From Thermoplasmata archaeon (GTDB lineage Archaea; Thermoplasmatota; E2; DHVEG-1), in the NCBI GenBank assembly GCA_003942085.1, contig DQIQ01000012.1:1-38226 (forward strand): a stretch of 38,226 nucleotides of DNA, in the 5' to 3' direction. The position numbers were made by a program, and so were the translations under genes. This document shows, piece after piece, positions 10,702 to 18,930 of this stretch (position 1 is the stretch's first letter; each line of letters starts with the position of its first letter). The notes below the pieces were generated by a model that made no database searches, had not been told where the DNA came from, and saw only the letters and a program-made list of their open reading frames with translations.

Positions 10702-11736
10702 ATGAGACATGTCGCTTGGTTCCTGTTTGTTTTTCTTCTGGTCGTTGGGAGCTCGTTTTCCGGGCTTGCCGCAGATAAAAAAATTATTCCAGGCAGTTAT
10801 GAATTTTCTCCCCAGAAAATCGAACTTCGAGACGATGCCTATCATGGAGGAGAACTGTTCCCTTTTACCGAATGGTGGTACTTCGACGCCATGTTTGACA
10901 ATAACTATTCGGCCCAGATGAGCGTCCGCATCATCAGTGCACTTGGAAAAGGGTCTGTGTTTGTTCGGCTTGATATCTACAAAGACGGATCCCTGATCAG
11001 CCATGATTCACTATCGTATAATTTAAAAGAAATCTTTGCATCCTCGGAAATCCCGTCCGTGAAGGTTCACGGAAAAACAATACTTGCCGGGTCTTATATT
11101 AATAGTACTGGAAATTATGTTTATAACGTATCAATCGATTTTCAAAGAAACGCCGCGGTACTGCACTTTGTGGGAGTTACCAAAGGCTGGAAAGGGCGTC
11201 ATCAGAGCGGAGACTGGTGGGCGGTGATCCTCCCACGTGCTGATGTGACCGGCGCCCTAACTGTTGACAATACGACCATGTCGGTGAACGGCACCGGGTA
11301 TCATGATCACAACTGGGGAGTCAATGCACGGACAATCCTTAATTTTGGTTGGTTCTGGGGGAGATTCAACTCAGATGACTATACTGCGATATGGTCCGCG
11401 ATTCTTACAACCAGAGCGACATTGCGGCCGATGATGGTGGTGAACATAAAAAATGCCGGATATATGACAATTCCATCAGAGACAATCTGGTTCAAAACAA
11501 AGGACATCCATCTAAACCATCTCATGCGCATCCCCTATTTCATCAACATTGAAACAATGACTGACAAAGTGTTCCTCGTGGTAAATATGGTGGTAGTGCA
11601 GGTCGATCATGAGCGGATCATGGGGTGTATGAACTACTGGCGGTACCATATGAGATGCAGCGGGGTTTTCATGGTTGGCGGGCATGCAGAGACGGTTGAT
11701 GGGACGTTTATCGCTGAATATATCCGTTTTCGTTAA
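10702..11736 (+). CDS. Secreted AttH/CrtC-like lipocalin-fold protein
   Basis: 344 residues. Residues 1-24 form a signal peptide (hydrophobic WFLFVFLLVVGSSFSGLAA, cleavage after Ala likely). The mature part has features of the AttH / hydroxyneurosporene-hydratase (CrtC) superfamily of paired lipocalin-like domains: an early FPFTEWWYFDAMF, a central GTGYHDHNWGV followed by WFWGRFNSDDYTAIW, and a late EYIRF strand. The family includes carotenoid hydratases and many proteins of unknown role; there are no carotenoid genes nearby, so a CrtC reaction should not be assumed. It is transcribed alone from the TATA box at 10661. Its 3' end overlaps the convergent tiaS by 29 bases. Confidence 0.75.
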   Translation: MRHVAWFLFVFLLVVGSSFSGLAADKKIIPGSYEFSPQKIELRDDAYHGGELFPFTEWWYFDAMFDNNYSAQMSVRIISALGKGSVFVRLDIYKDGSLISHDSLSYNLKEIFASSEIPSVKVHGKTILAGSYINSTGNYVYNVSIDFQRNAAVLHFVGVTKGWKGRHQSGDWWAVILPRADVTGALTVDNTTMSVNGTGYHDHNWGVNARTILNFGWFWGRFNSDDYTAIWSAILTTRATLRPMMVVNIKNAGYMTIPSETIWFKTKDIHLNHLMRIPYFINIETMTDKVFLVVNMVVVQVDHERIMGCMNYWRYHMRCSGVFMVGGHAETVDGTFIAEYIRFR

Positions 11737-13072
11737 GATTCACAGGAAACGATTGTTTTTCGTTGATTATTCGTTTTAATGGCTTGCTGAGATGCCGGCG
11801 GGCGCAGATGGGGACTTCATAGAAACCTACGGCGATGGTCCGCGGCTTCCGCAAGACTGTCGGGTCCTTGCTGGTTGTGCTGCAATTGATGCATTTGTAC
11901 CCCTGGTTGGTTCCCTTGGATTTCATGTGTTTACCGCAATTGGGGCAGATCGGGTTTTCTGTTTTCACTAGTGATGTGACGAGGTGTTTGACTGCGAGTT
12001 TTTCAAGGTTGACCGTAAGTGGATCTTCACGGACGCCTCCGTAGACTTCGACGATGTCACCTTCGCATAGCCCTCGAACGATAGTTCGGAATTCTTTTGT
12101 CGGCTCATAGGCAGCACAGGGGATCGTTCCGGTCTTGTCTGATATCGTGAAAAGAACGTGTCCACCTTGAATCGTGAACGGTGTTCCAACGACGGATCCT
12201 TCGATGATGACTGATTCGAACGGTTTGATCTGTGCGATAGATTTTCGCTGCAGATGATCGTCGGTCCCCTGGTTCGTCTCAAAAAGGATCCAGCTCTCCA
12301 CCGGTTCGGATTTCACGAGTGCTGAAGCGGTCATAAGATCATCTGGATCATCGCCCCGTATCCCATAGAGGATCGGACAGGGTGAGTGAGGGGCTATCCG
12401 GTTATGATGGTTCGTCTGATCGTAGTTGTCAAACGTGGTCGGGCAGTCCGCATTCATCTGTTGAACTGAGGGGAGGTCTACTCGTCGTTTCGTTCCCCAT
12501 CGCTCCGAAGGTCGATACGTGATAAGCTCAAAGGTCCTGTCGACTGGCTCCCAGCAGACCGCGGCGGTCGCACCGATCAATCCCCGGCTGTTTTTGTATC
12601 CTTCGAAAATCGCTTGTTGATGACGTAAGAGTGCCTGGACTTCTTCAAGGGTGACGATCGTGGTGACCGCTTTCCAATAAAGATCCTTATCCGGTTTTTT
12701 TAAGAGCAGGACATATCCAGGATTGGTGTTCTCATCGTCGATCCGTGCTTGCCCATCAACGGTTTCTTTCACAATTGCCGCAAGCTGCATCTGATCGCCT
12801 TCATCAAGTTCTTTTGTAAAAGTATCTGAGCAAAAAATGTCTTGGTCTTCGATTTGTCCGATTTTCCTTTTGGAGTTCCTACCGTGTTTCCCCACCTGAA
12901 TGCACAAGGCACCGTTCCCCCGGGTCTTCCAGGGGATGTTTGGGTTCAGACGCACGAGACGCGGGTAACCGATGAGCTCATATTTTTTTATGATCTTTTG
13001 TATGATGGTTCGTACCACATAGGTGGTACACCCACCCGTGATTGAGTCGGTGTCGTCGATGCCTATCCAGAT
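11708..13072 (-). CDS. tiaS: tRNA(Ile2) 2-agmatinylcytidine synthetase TiaS (AUC start)
   Basis: Modifies the wobble C of tRNA-Ile(CAU) to agmatidine, so that it reads AUA and not AUG. The core IGATAAVCWEPVDRTFELITYRPSERWGT, the SPCPILYGIRGDDPDDL segment, an OB-fold region near residue 290 and a C-terminal zinc ribbon (CPNCGKHM...YKCINC) match TiaS. The first canonical start, GTG at 13018, would remove the essential N-terminal motif. The frame upstream reads IWIGIDDTDSITGGCTTYV, and GIDDTDS is the diagnostic TiaS start. Only CCA, ACC and ATC lie between an in-frame TGA and that motif, so ATC at 13072 is the likely initiator; GGTGA lies 6 bases before it. 454 residues, normal for the family. 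Divergent from the HTH gene at 13126. Confidence 0.92.
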   Translation of the reverse strand: MWIGIDDTDSITGGCTTYVVRTIIQKIIKKYELIGYPRLVRLNPNIPWKTRGNGALCIQVGKHGRNSKRKIGQIEDQDIFCSDTFTKELDEGDQMQLAAIVKETVDGQARIDDENTNPGYVLLLKKPDKDLYWKAVTTIVTLEEVQALLRHQQAIFEGYKNSRGLIGATAAVCWEPVDRTFELITYRPSERWGTKRRVDLPSVQQMNADCPTTFDNYDQTNHHNRIAPHSPCPILYGIRGDDPDDLMTASALVKSEPVESWILFETNQGTDDHLQRKSIAQIKPFESVIIEGSVVGTPFTIQGGHVLFTISDKTGTIPCAAYEPTKEFRTIVRGLCEGDIVEVYGGVREDPLTVNLEKLAVKHLVTSLVKTENPICPNCGKHMKSKGTNQGYKCINCSTTSKDPTVLRKPRTIAVGFYEVPICARRHLSKPLKRIINEKQSFPVNLNENGYIQR

Positions 13073-13125
13073 GGTTGGTCACCAAAAACGTTATTAGAGA
13101 GGTCGTACTTTAAGTTTCATTACCT

Positions 13126-14085
13126 ATGGATAGAACCGAACTGTGTGCAAATATCAGGGAGTTTTTGGGGACAGCGGGGTTTTCTGTTTCAGATCAGTAC
13201 GCGATACGTCTCCCGGGTTTTGACCTGGTGGCACGACGAGATGAAACCCTCCTTATCATAAAAGTACTGTCAAACATTGATGGAATGTCCGAAAACGTGG
13301 GAAATGAGCTGCGAGCGCTTTCCTATCTGCTGAAGGCAACCCCTTTGCTGGTCGGGGAGAAGAACGGTACAAGCGAACTTGAGGATGACGTGGTGTATTT
13401 CAGGTTCGGTATTCAAACGGTCACTGCATCGACGCTGAGAAATCATATCCTTGAGGAAATCCCGGTGCGGGCGTATGCTGCCCCTGGCGGGCTGTATGTG
13501 AACCTCGATCAGGAAAAGATCAGACGGTTGCGTCAGGAAAAAAATATTTCACTGGGGTCATTTGCGCATCATGTGCGGGTGTCGCGTCGAACCGTGCGGA
13601 TGTATGAGGATGGGATGAGCGCTCGTATTGATATCGCTGATCGGATCGAGGATATGTTCGATCAATCGGTCGCCCTGCCTATCGATCTGCTCAAACCGCT
13701 CATCGTTCAAGCCAAGCAGTTGCCCTCGTATCAAAAAGACCAAGAGCATATGAAAGAGCTGGAACGCGAGGTCTTTTCATTGCTTCAAAATATCGGGTAT
13801 AAGATCATCCCCATGGACCGTTGCCCCTTTGAGGCGTTGAGCAAAGAAAAAGAAAAAATCCTTTTGACCTGCGTTCAAGAGTATAACAAGAAACTTGCTG
13901 AAAAAGCACATGTCATCAGCAGTATATCAAAGATCATCGAGAGGCATGCGGTGGTCTTTACCGATAAGGATGTCAGTAAGAAAAACGTGGAAGGAACACC
14001 GATTATCGGAAAGAAGGAACTAAAGAAAATCCGTGACCCTGAAGAGGTATTAGCCTTAATTCTCGAAAGGATCGCCGCTGAATGA
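13126..14085 (+). CDS. COG1395-type HTH transcriptional regulator
   Basis: 319 residues, one of the conserved archaeal proteins annotated as putative HTH-type transcriptional regulatory protein. The N-terminal about 110 residues resemble a nuclease-like alpha/beta fold without clear catalytic residues (PGFDLVARRDETLLIIKVLSNIDG). A Cro/C1-type helix-turn-helix is at about 130-185: IRRLRQEKNISLGSFAHHVRVSRRTVRMYEDG. A C-terminal part with FSLLQNIGYKIIPMDRCPFEAL follows. Target genes are unknown. It is divergent from tiaS across 53 bases and lies upstream of the L1 operon on the same strand, with its own spacing (104 bases), so it is probably separately transcribed. Confidence 0.85.
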   Translation: MDRTELCANIREFLGTAGFSVSDQYAIRLPGFDLVARRDETLLIIKVLSNIDGMSENVGNELRALSYLLKATPLLVGEKNGTSELEDDVVYFRFGIQTVTASTLRNHILEEIPVRAYAAPGGLYVNLDQEKIRRLRQEKNISLGSFAHHVRVSRRTVRMYEDGMSARIDIADRIEDMFDQSVALPIDLLKPLIVQAKQLPSYQKDQEHMKELEREVFSLLQNIGYKIIPMDRCPFEALSKEKEKILLTCVQEYNKKLAEKAHVISSISKIIERHAVVFTDKDVSKKNVEGTPIIGKKELKKIRDPEEVLALILERIAAE

Positions 14086-14107
14086 CCAGTATTCCGCTAA
14101 CACAAAC

Positions 14108-14117
14108 TTTTATAAAT
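14108..14117 (+). promoter_or_regulatory. Promoter of the L1-P0-L12 operon
   Basis: TTTATAAATA is a strong TATA box. The transcript would begin near 14137, leaving a leader of about 50 bases before the rpl1 ATG at 14190. Archaeal L1 is known to repress its own mRNA by binding a structure that mimics its 23S rRNA site; the leader carries GGAGTGACC at 14152-14160, but I cannot show the required paired structure. Confidence 0.6.
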
Positions 14118-14189
14118 AAGATTATTATTCCCGAGAACTACGTTACCCTATGGAGTGACCAAAAAAAACAAGTTCGTCGATGATGTATC

Positions 14190-14834
14190 ATGGCAGAAAG
14201 AAAAACTGTGGAAGCAGTTCAGAAAGCAATCGAGGAATCCAAGAAGCTGGAGCGGAAATTCAAACAATCGGTAGACGTGGTCATAAATCTGAAGAACATC
14301 GATATGAACGATGCGAAGAACCGTATCGAAGATGAAGTGATGCTCCCCCATGGTCGGGGAACAGAAGCGAAAATCGCTCTCTTCGCCAGCGGTGATCTTG
14401 CGCTCAAATCAAAGAATCATGTTGACTTATTGATAAAACCTGAAGAAATCGAAGAACTCGCCAAGGATAAGAAAAAGTTTAAGAAGATCGCAGATGAGTA
14501 TGATTTTTTCATTGCTGAGGCACCATTAATGCCGACGATTGGTAAAACACTCGGTATTATTCTTGGTCCTCGCGGAAAAATGCCAAAGCCGGTGCCACCG
14601 ACCATCGATATCACCGGTGTTGCAAAGAACCTGCGAAAAACCGTGAAAGTCCGATCAAAGACCACAAAAACGATTCATGCAACGGTCGGACGTGAAGAGA
14701 TGAACACGGAGCAGATCGCAGAAAATATTGATGCTATCTTGAAACGTCTTGAAGGAAAACTTGAACGCGGGAAATTAAACATCGGCTCGATATATGTGAA
14801 AACAAGCATGGGGCCGCCAATGCGAATACAGTAA
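14190..14834 (+). CDS. rpl1: 50S ribosomal protein L1
   Basis: 214 residues. L1 forms the mobile L1 stalk of the large subunit at the tRNA exit site. Typical archaeal features: INLKNIDMNDAKNRIEDEVMLPHGRG near the N-terminus, IGKTLGIILGPRGKMPKPVPP in the second domain, and a C-terminal SIYVKTSMGPPMRIQ. Length and start (ATG at 14190) agree with the family. It is first in a three-gene operon with P0 (gap 12 bases) and L12 (gap 12 bases), the conserved archaeal stalk gene order; the L11 gene that often precedes it is not here. Confidence 0.98.
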   Translation: MAERKTVEAVQKAIEESKKLERKFKQSVDVVINLKNIDMNDAKNRIEDEVMLPHGRGTEAKIALFASGDLALKSKNHVDLLIKPEEIEELAKDKKKFKKIADEYDFFIAEAPLMPTIGKTLGIILGPRGKMPKPVPPTIDITGVAKNLRKTVKVRSKTTKTIHATVGREEMNTEQIAENIDAILKRLEGKLERGKLNIGSIYVKTSMGPPMRIQ

Positions 14835-14846
14835 AGGTGTCACGTT

Positions 14847-15728
14847 ATGGCGCATGTCGCAGAATGGAAACACGGGGAGGTCACGGAGATTGCATCTCTG
14901 ATGACTCACCATAAGATCATCGGTATCATTGATGTTGGAGGCATTCCAGCTCCACAGCTTCAGCAGATGCGAGGGGGCATCAGGGCAAAGGCTCAGATCC
15001 GCTCTGCGAAGAACACGTTGATTCTAAGGGCGTTGGATGAAGCGGAAAAACAGGTGAAAGGAATCAGCGAGCTGAAAAACGAGGTGCACGGCCAAGCCGC
15101 GGTGATCGCCACCGATGTGAACCCGTTTGCGCTTTTCAGAGAAATCAAAGCGATGCGGAAGAACGCCCCGGCAAAGGGCGGGGAGACCGCTGCCCATGAT
15201 ATCGAGGTTATCGCTGGTGATACTCCTTTTAAACCTGGTCCGATTGTCGGAGAGCTTCAGAAAGTGGGGATCCCGGCCGCTATTTCAGAAGGGAAAGTTA
15301 TCATTAAAAGCGATAAAGTCCTTGTGGAGGCGGGGCAGAAGATCTCACGAGAGCTTGCTCAGATGCTTTCCCGTATCGAGATTTATCCTATTGAACTTGG
15401 ATTAAACTTACACGCTGTCTTTGAAAACGGCAGCATTTACCGACCGGATGTCCTTGATATCGACATGGACCGGTTCATGGGCCAGTTACGAACAGCATCA
15501 TTAACAGCATTGACCCTTTCGATGGAGGCAGGCTGGGCTAACCCCCAGACCATTAAGCCCCTATTAGCTAGGGCATACCGGTGTGCATATACCCTTGCGA
15601 TGGACAGGAACATTTACACCAAAGCGACCACAGAGTCGCTCCTTGCCAAGGCGCATGCTTCGATGCTGTCTGTTTCATCGCAGGTTAAACCTGTTAGTAA
15701 AGAGGGTGAAAACACCCCGACAAAGTAG
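14847..15728 (+). CDS. rplP0: 50S ribosomal protein P0 (L10e)
   Basis: 293 residues. P0 anchors the L12 dimers to the 23S rRNA stalk base. The rRNA-binding N-terminal domain is clear: IGIIDVGGIPAPQLQQMRGGIRAKAQIRSAKNTLI, with GDTPFKPGPIVGELQKVGIPA in the inserted domain. The C-terminal helical spine that holds L12 is present (about 230-275). The acidic hinge and GLxxLF tail that end most archaeal P0 proteins are missing; here the protein stops at KEGENTPTK, and archaeal P0 is usually 300-350 residues. The following L12 keeps its tail. The stop at 15726-15728 leaves 12 bases to rpl12, with GGAGG in the gap. Confidence 0.96.
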   Translation: MAHVAEWKHGEVTEIASLMTHHKIIGIIDVGGIPAPQLQQMRGGIRAKAQIRSAKNTLILRALDEAEKQVKGISELKNEVHGQAAVIATDVNPFALFREIKAMRKNAPAKGGETAAHDIEVIAGDTPFKPGPIVGELQKVGIPAAISEGKVIIKSDKVLVEAGQKISRELAQMLSRIEIYPIELGLNLHAVFENGSIYRPDVLDIDMDRFMGQLRTASLTALTLSMEAGWANPQTIKPLLARAYRCAYTLAMDRNIYTKATTESLLAKAHASMLSVSSQVKPVSKEGENTPTK

Positions 15729-15740
15729 GAGGAACAAGCC

Positions 15741-16043
15741 ATGGAGTATGTATATAGTGCGATGCTTCTGCATTCCGCAGGCCAACCCGTCACCGAAGAG
15801 AATGTAAAAAAAGTTCTCACTGCCGCTGGTGTAAAAACCGATGCCGCACGAGTAAAAGCTTTGGTTGCTTCACTCGAAGGCGTCAACATTGACGAGGCTA
15901 TAAAATCAGCCACCGCCATCCCAGTCGCAGCACCTGCCGCAGCCGCAGCACCTGCTGAAAAGAAAGAGAAAAAGAAAGAAGAAAAGAAAGAAGAAGTTTC
16001 TCAAGACGAAGCAGCAGCTGGACTCAGCGCGTTATTCGACTAA
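15741..16043 (+). CDS. rpl12: 50S ribosomal protein L12 (P1)
   Basis: 100 residues. Acidic stalk protein that binds translation factors. The N-terminal dimerisation domain begins [26 protein letters not shown]; an Ala/Pro-rich hinge and a charged Glu/Lys stretch follow, and the protein ends with the factor-binding GLSALFD. This C-terminal motif is absent from P0 in this window. Third gene of the stalk operon; a GGAGG ribosome-binding site lies just before the ATG. Confidence 0.97.
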   Translation: MEYVYSAMLLHSAGQPVTEENVKKVLTAAGVKTDAARVKALVASLEGVNIDEAIKSATAIPVAAPAAAAAPAEKKEKKKEEKKEEVSQDEAAAGLSALFD

Positions 16044-16166
16044 AGAATGCTTTGGTTGTCAATACACAACCCTCTTCTTTTTGTTTTTTAACTCATTTTA
16101 TAGTAGGGTATGTGCTGTACATCCGTAGAAAGAGTCATCAATATCTTCAGTTATTTAGAATTGAAA

Positions 16167-16264
16167 GGTGGGGGACGGGATGCATTGGATGGGAGGAATG
16201 TGCCTTGAGTGGAAAGCAGATACCTAAAGCAGCCTCCCCGGTTTTACAGTGTCCCCCAGGAACA
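16167..16264 (+). ncRNA. Candidate structured RNA downstream of rpl12
   Basis: In an otherwise AT-rich gap, a GC-rich stretch of about 100 bases is closed by a perfect 8-bp helix, TGGGGGAC (16169-16176) with GTCCCCCA (16251-16258). Inside it GGGAGG (16191-16196) pairs with CCTCCC (16233-16238), leaving two asymmetric internal strands and a purine-rich apical part. The sequence AACA follows the closing helix, reminiscent of an H/ACA guide RNA, but the spacing to the upper stem is too long for a canonical one. It could also be a UTR element or terminator of the stalk operon. The strand is unknown; the plus strand is assumed. The rest of 16044-16372 shows no supported gene. Confidence 0.4.
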
Positions 16265-16372
16265 AATAAAATTTGAAAATATATACTTTACTATCTTGAT
16301 TCTCAGCATTGAAGGAAGAACGAACAAGGATCATAAGTTTCTATAGAAGGGGATGAATCCACACTCTTTTTT

Positions 16373-16760
16373 TTATAATGATAAAGAGCCGGATGAAGAC
16401 GCATTTACTCCAAGAACTCTCACACCAAAGAAGAAGCCAAAGGCGAAAATATCACATTGATGCCTACTGACAAACCCTATACGTAATCCGCCATAAACAT
16501 CATGTGCCATCACTCGATGCCACCTATCATGATACCCCAGCACATTAATGGTATTATTGGTGATATTTGAATTATAGACATGAAAATAGTAATAGAATTT
16601 ACCCATTGCTTCATACGTTCCCCAAACATAGGCCTTATTAAAAAAAATAAATTTTACTAGGACTAGAATCTTTTGCCTCTACAACCTCGGATTGAACCTG
16701 CAGAACATTGACAAGTAAAAAACAAAGAACCAACAACAGGGCAATACTCTTTCTCTTCAT
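16373..16760 (-). pseudogene. Small secreted protein broken by a frameshift at a T8 run
   Basis: From the ATG at 16760 the frame gives MKRKSIALLLVLCFLLVNV, a clear signal peptide, continues through QSEVVEAKDSSPSKIYFF and stops at 16638-16640. The neighbouring frame then continues at once as NKAYVWGTYEAMGKFYYYFHVYN to a stop at 16373. The shift falls at a run of eight T on the coding strand (A at 16640-16647). Removing one T restores one ORF of about 128 residues. TTTAATATTTAAATC upstream (16779-16793) is a TATA box at the right distance for a leaderless ATG at 16760. So this is a recently broken gene, a sequencing or assembly slip, or a slippage-expressed gene. The mature protein, rich in Tyr, Phe, Gly and His, is not a family I recognise. 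Confidence 0.7.
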
Positions 16761-16864
16761 GAGAAAAACAATGGTTCCTTTAATATTTAAATCTTAGGGA
16801 TTTATAATCCATCTGAGGTGCAGAAAACCGTTATTTTTTGGAAAAAAGGCTGCGGTCTCCTCAG

Positions 16865-18715
16865 TTATTGGTAGCCTCCGGTCATCAGACTCGGATCCCC
16901 GAGAAGTATGAACTCTTCTAGCGTAAAATAATCAGGGCCAACATTTTGGATATAGGCATTCTGCGCCCCGGTCAACATCTGACCTGCGGTGACACCCTCA
17001 ACGTATGAACCGAAAAAATGGACATTCAGGTAGCCCGCTCCGCCATACACTCCGTTGGAATCAACTCGGGTATAAGCAGTCCTGGTCGACCCGATGGTCG
17101 CAATGGCTCCTCCATCTTTTGTAGCAAGAAAACTCCACCCAAAACACTGGTAGGAGTCTGAAGGGTTTGAAGAAAGTCCAAAGATGCGGACCAGCAGATT
17201 TACCACCTTTGGATAGTAGTGTTGAAGGTCGGAGAAATTGAAGTCAAGCTTCGCGGTCAGACAGGCATCAAAGAAGATGATAGGCAGTTTGTTGCCGTTC
17301 TTTAGCTTATACACTGAGGGCGTATAATAGTAGATTTTCTGTTTTGTCATGGCGTTGGGCCGGGAGGTCCCCCAGCCGTGTTCAAACCCATGGCCTGAGT
17401 AGCTGACAAACCCAGCGCCGTTGTTGATCGCCCGGTTGAAGCTGGAGGGATGCAGGTTGTGTTTCGAGGTCCACAGATAGGTCTGTTCAAAATCAGGCAT
17501 GGTTTGACCCACCTTGATATTCGTGATTTCTCCTTCAAAGACATTGGGTGGGGCTCCTGCGCTCACCGGGAACGTATCGCCTCCTGCGCAGATGAGGCGC
17601 TTGAACCAGATCTGATCATAGGTTTCTGTTTCGTAGGAAATGATTTTACTGGCGACCGTGGTTATTTCCGTAACATCCGCACAGGCAAGCCTGCCGACAT
17701 GCACATCAGCGTACAGGTCGACGCCGTCCAGATCGTTGTCGTTATGATCGACTTCACCGAACCGGTTGTTGTGGTTTGCATCCCAGCTGCAGAACTCTCC
17801 GTTGGCGTCATAGATATCTGCATAGTAGAGGTCGGAGAGCAAGTCTCGCTCCCACCAGGAGGCATACGTGACTCGGATCGGGAGCTTCTTCATGTCTCCC
17901 ACGAGCATGACGTAATGCGTGTCCCAGTCTTCGATTGCATGACGGATGAAGTATTTGATCCGCTCAGGATTATCCCGCCCGAAATAAGTGCTGTAGATCT
18001 CCTCAAGGGTGACCAGGATCGTCGGCATACCGACCGCGTTCTTATGCTGGACAAGGGGCTGGAGCGCCCCAGAAAACTCAGAAGGGGCGATAATCACCAA
18101 TGAATACGCCTCTGATGATGCAGGAGACGGTGCTGCGGCTTCAAAGGTGATATGCAGAGTGAAATGTGTGCTATACTGGAGCAGATCCTTACTTGGAGAG
18201 TAGCGGACCGGCGTGATATGAACCGTGACAAAAAGAGTATGGTCGTTGGCGCCGTTTAACCCAGCCCCCGAGGTGACCGTAGACCATGCTGCCGGGTACG
18301 GATTGTCACCCCTATAAACTGATTCATTGGTGATACCTTCAAGAAGCACTATCTGATCGCCGATCATCTGTTTTGTTGGGACTGGCCTGATCTGTCTTTC
18401 TGCATACATCGTCTGGATCGTTGATGGGAGGACTTTAATAGAGAGAATCTTGGTCCCCAGTGGGAATTCAAAGGTCTTCGAAAACATAGGAAAAAGCGGG
18501 CAGCCTTCCCTGGAGGTGACCCCGTTTGCCTCACTGATCAAAATTTCGTCAAAGCCATTGTTCTTTGTAAGGGTTGGTGCTGAAAAATCAATACTGCACT
18601 CTACGCTTTCCACCGTTTTAGTCTTAGTCTGGGCGTAAGTGGGTATGACCCCGGTAAGGACGAAAAGAACAAGTATTCCACCTACGATGATTTGTGTTTT
18701 TTGTATATTCTTCAT
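16865..18715 (-). CDS. Secreted C25 (gingipain-like) cysteine peptidase
   Basis: 616 residues. The N-terminus has a signal peptide (IIVGGILVLFVLTGVIPTYAQ, about residues 9-29). A propeptide-like beta-rich region follows to about residue 200. The C25 catalytic domain starts at SEAYSLVIIAPSEFSGALQPLVQHKNAVGMPT. The expected catalytic dyad is visible: His442 in SYSGHG and Cys485 in FFDACLTAK. The protein ends with LLGDPSLMTG just after the catalytic domain, so it has no C-terminal anchor and is probably released. C25 peptidases have been reported from sediment archaea thought to degrade detrital protein. Metal-binding D/N-rich segment near 320-345 (DANHNNRFGEVDHNDNDLDG). It is transcribed alone, divergent from rps12. 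Confidence 0.9.
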   Translation of the reverse strand: MKNIQKTQIIVGGILVLFVLTGVIPTYAQTKTKTVESVECSIDFSAPTLTKNNGFDEILISEANGVTSREGCPLFPMFSKTFEFPLGTKILSIKVLPSTIQTMYAERQIRPVPTKQMIGDQIVLLEGITNESVYRGDNPYPAAWSTVTSGAGLNGANDHTLFVTVHITPVRYSPSKDLLQYSTHFTLHITFEAAAPSPASSEAYSLVIIAPSEFSGALQPLVQHKNAVGMPTILVTLEEIYSTYFGRDNPERIKYFIRHAIEDWDTHYVMLVGDMKKLPIRVTYASWWERDLLSDLYYADIYDANGEFCSWDANHNNRFGEVDHNDNDLDGVDLYADVHVGRLACADVTEITTVASKIISYETETYDQIWFKRLICAGGDTFPVSAGAPPNVFEGEITNIKVGQTMPDFEQTYLWTSKHNLHPSSFNRAINNGAGFVSYSGHGFEHGWGTSRPNAMTKQKIYYYTPSVYKLKNGNKLPIIFFDACLTAKLDFNFSDLQHYYPKVVNLLVRIFGLSSNPSDSYQCFGWSFLATKDGGAIATIGSTRTAYTRVDSNGVYGGAGYLNVHFFGSYVEGVTAGQMLTGAQNAYIQNVGPDYFTLEEFILLGDPSLMTGGYQ

Positions 18716-18874
18716 ATGCTATCCCCTTGAGGAGATTGAATCATGTTCCCCTATTTAATGCTGATTCTTAAGTCAATTAAAGGAGGCTATATTATTTAAG
18801 GCTTTTTATAAAAAAATATAATTGACGCCCGTGACATACTTTCCCTTACAAATTATCTGTTGCTTAAGAGAGAA

Positions 18875-18888
18875 TTTAAATATTAAAA
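18875..18888 (+). promoter_or_regulatory. Promoter of the rps12-rps7-EF-2 operon
   Basis: TTTAAATATTAAAA is a TATA-like box about 45-55 bases before the rps12 ATG at 18931; a second AT-rich TATATA follows at 18891. The ribosome-binding site GGTGA at 18923-18927 is very close to the ATG. The remainder of 18716-18874 is AT-rich and carries the divergent promoter of the C25 gene (TTAAATAG-type box near 18757-18768 on the minus strand). Confidence 0.55.
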
Positions 18889-18930
18889 GCTATATACTGC
18901 CTCACTTCTACCAGATAAAATAGGTGAACT

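Noticed and set aside
14118-14189. L1 autoregulatory structure in the rpl1 leader
   Set aside because: GGAGTGACC is suggestive, but I could not build the two helices with the asymmetric loop that L1 requires; left as unproven.
16052-16276. 74-residue plus-strand ORF after rpl12
   Set aside because: No domain character, and it is read through the GC-rich hairpin; the structure explains the sequence better.
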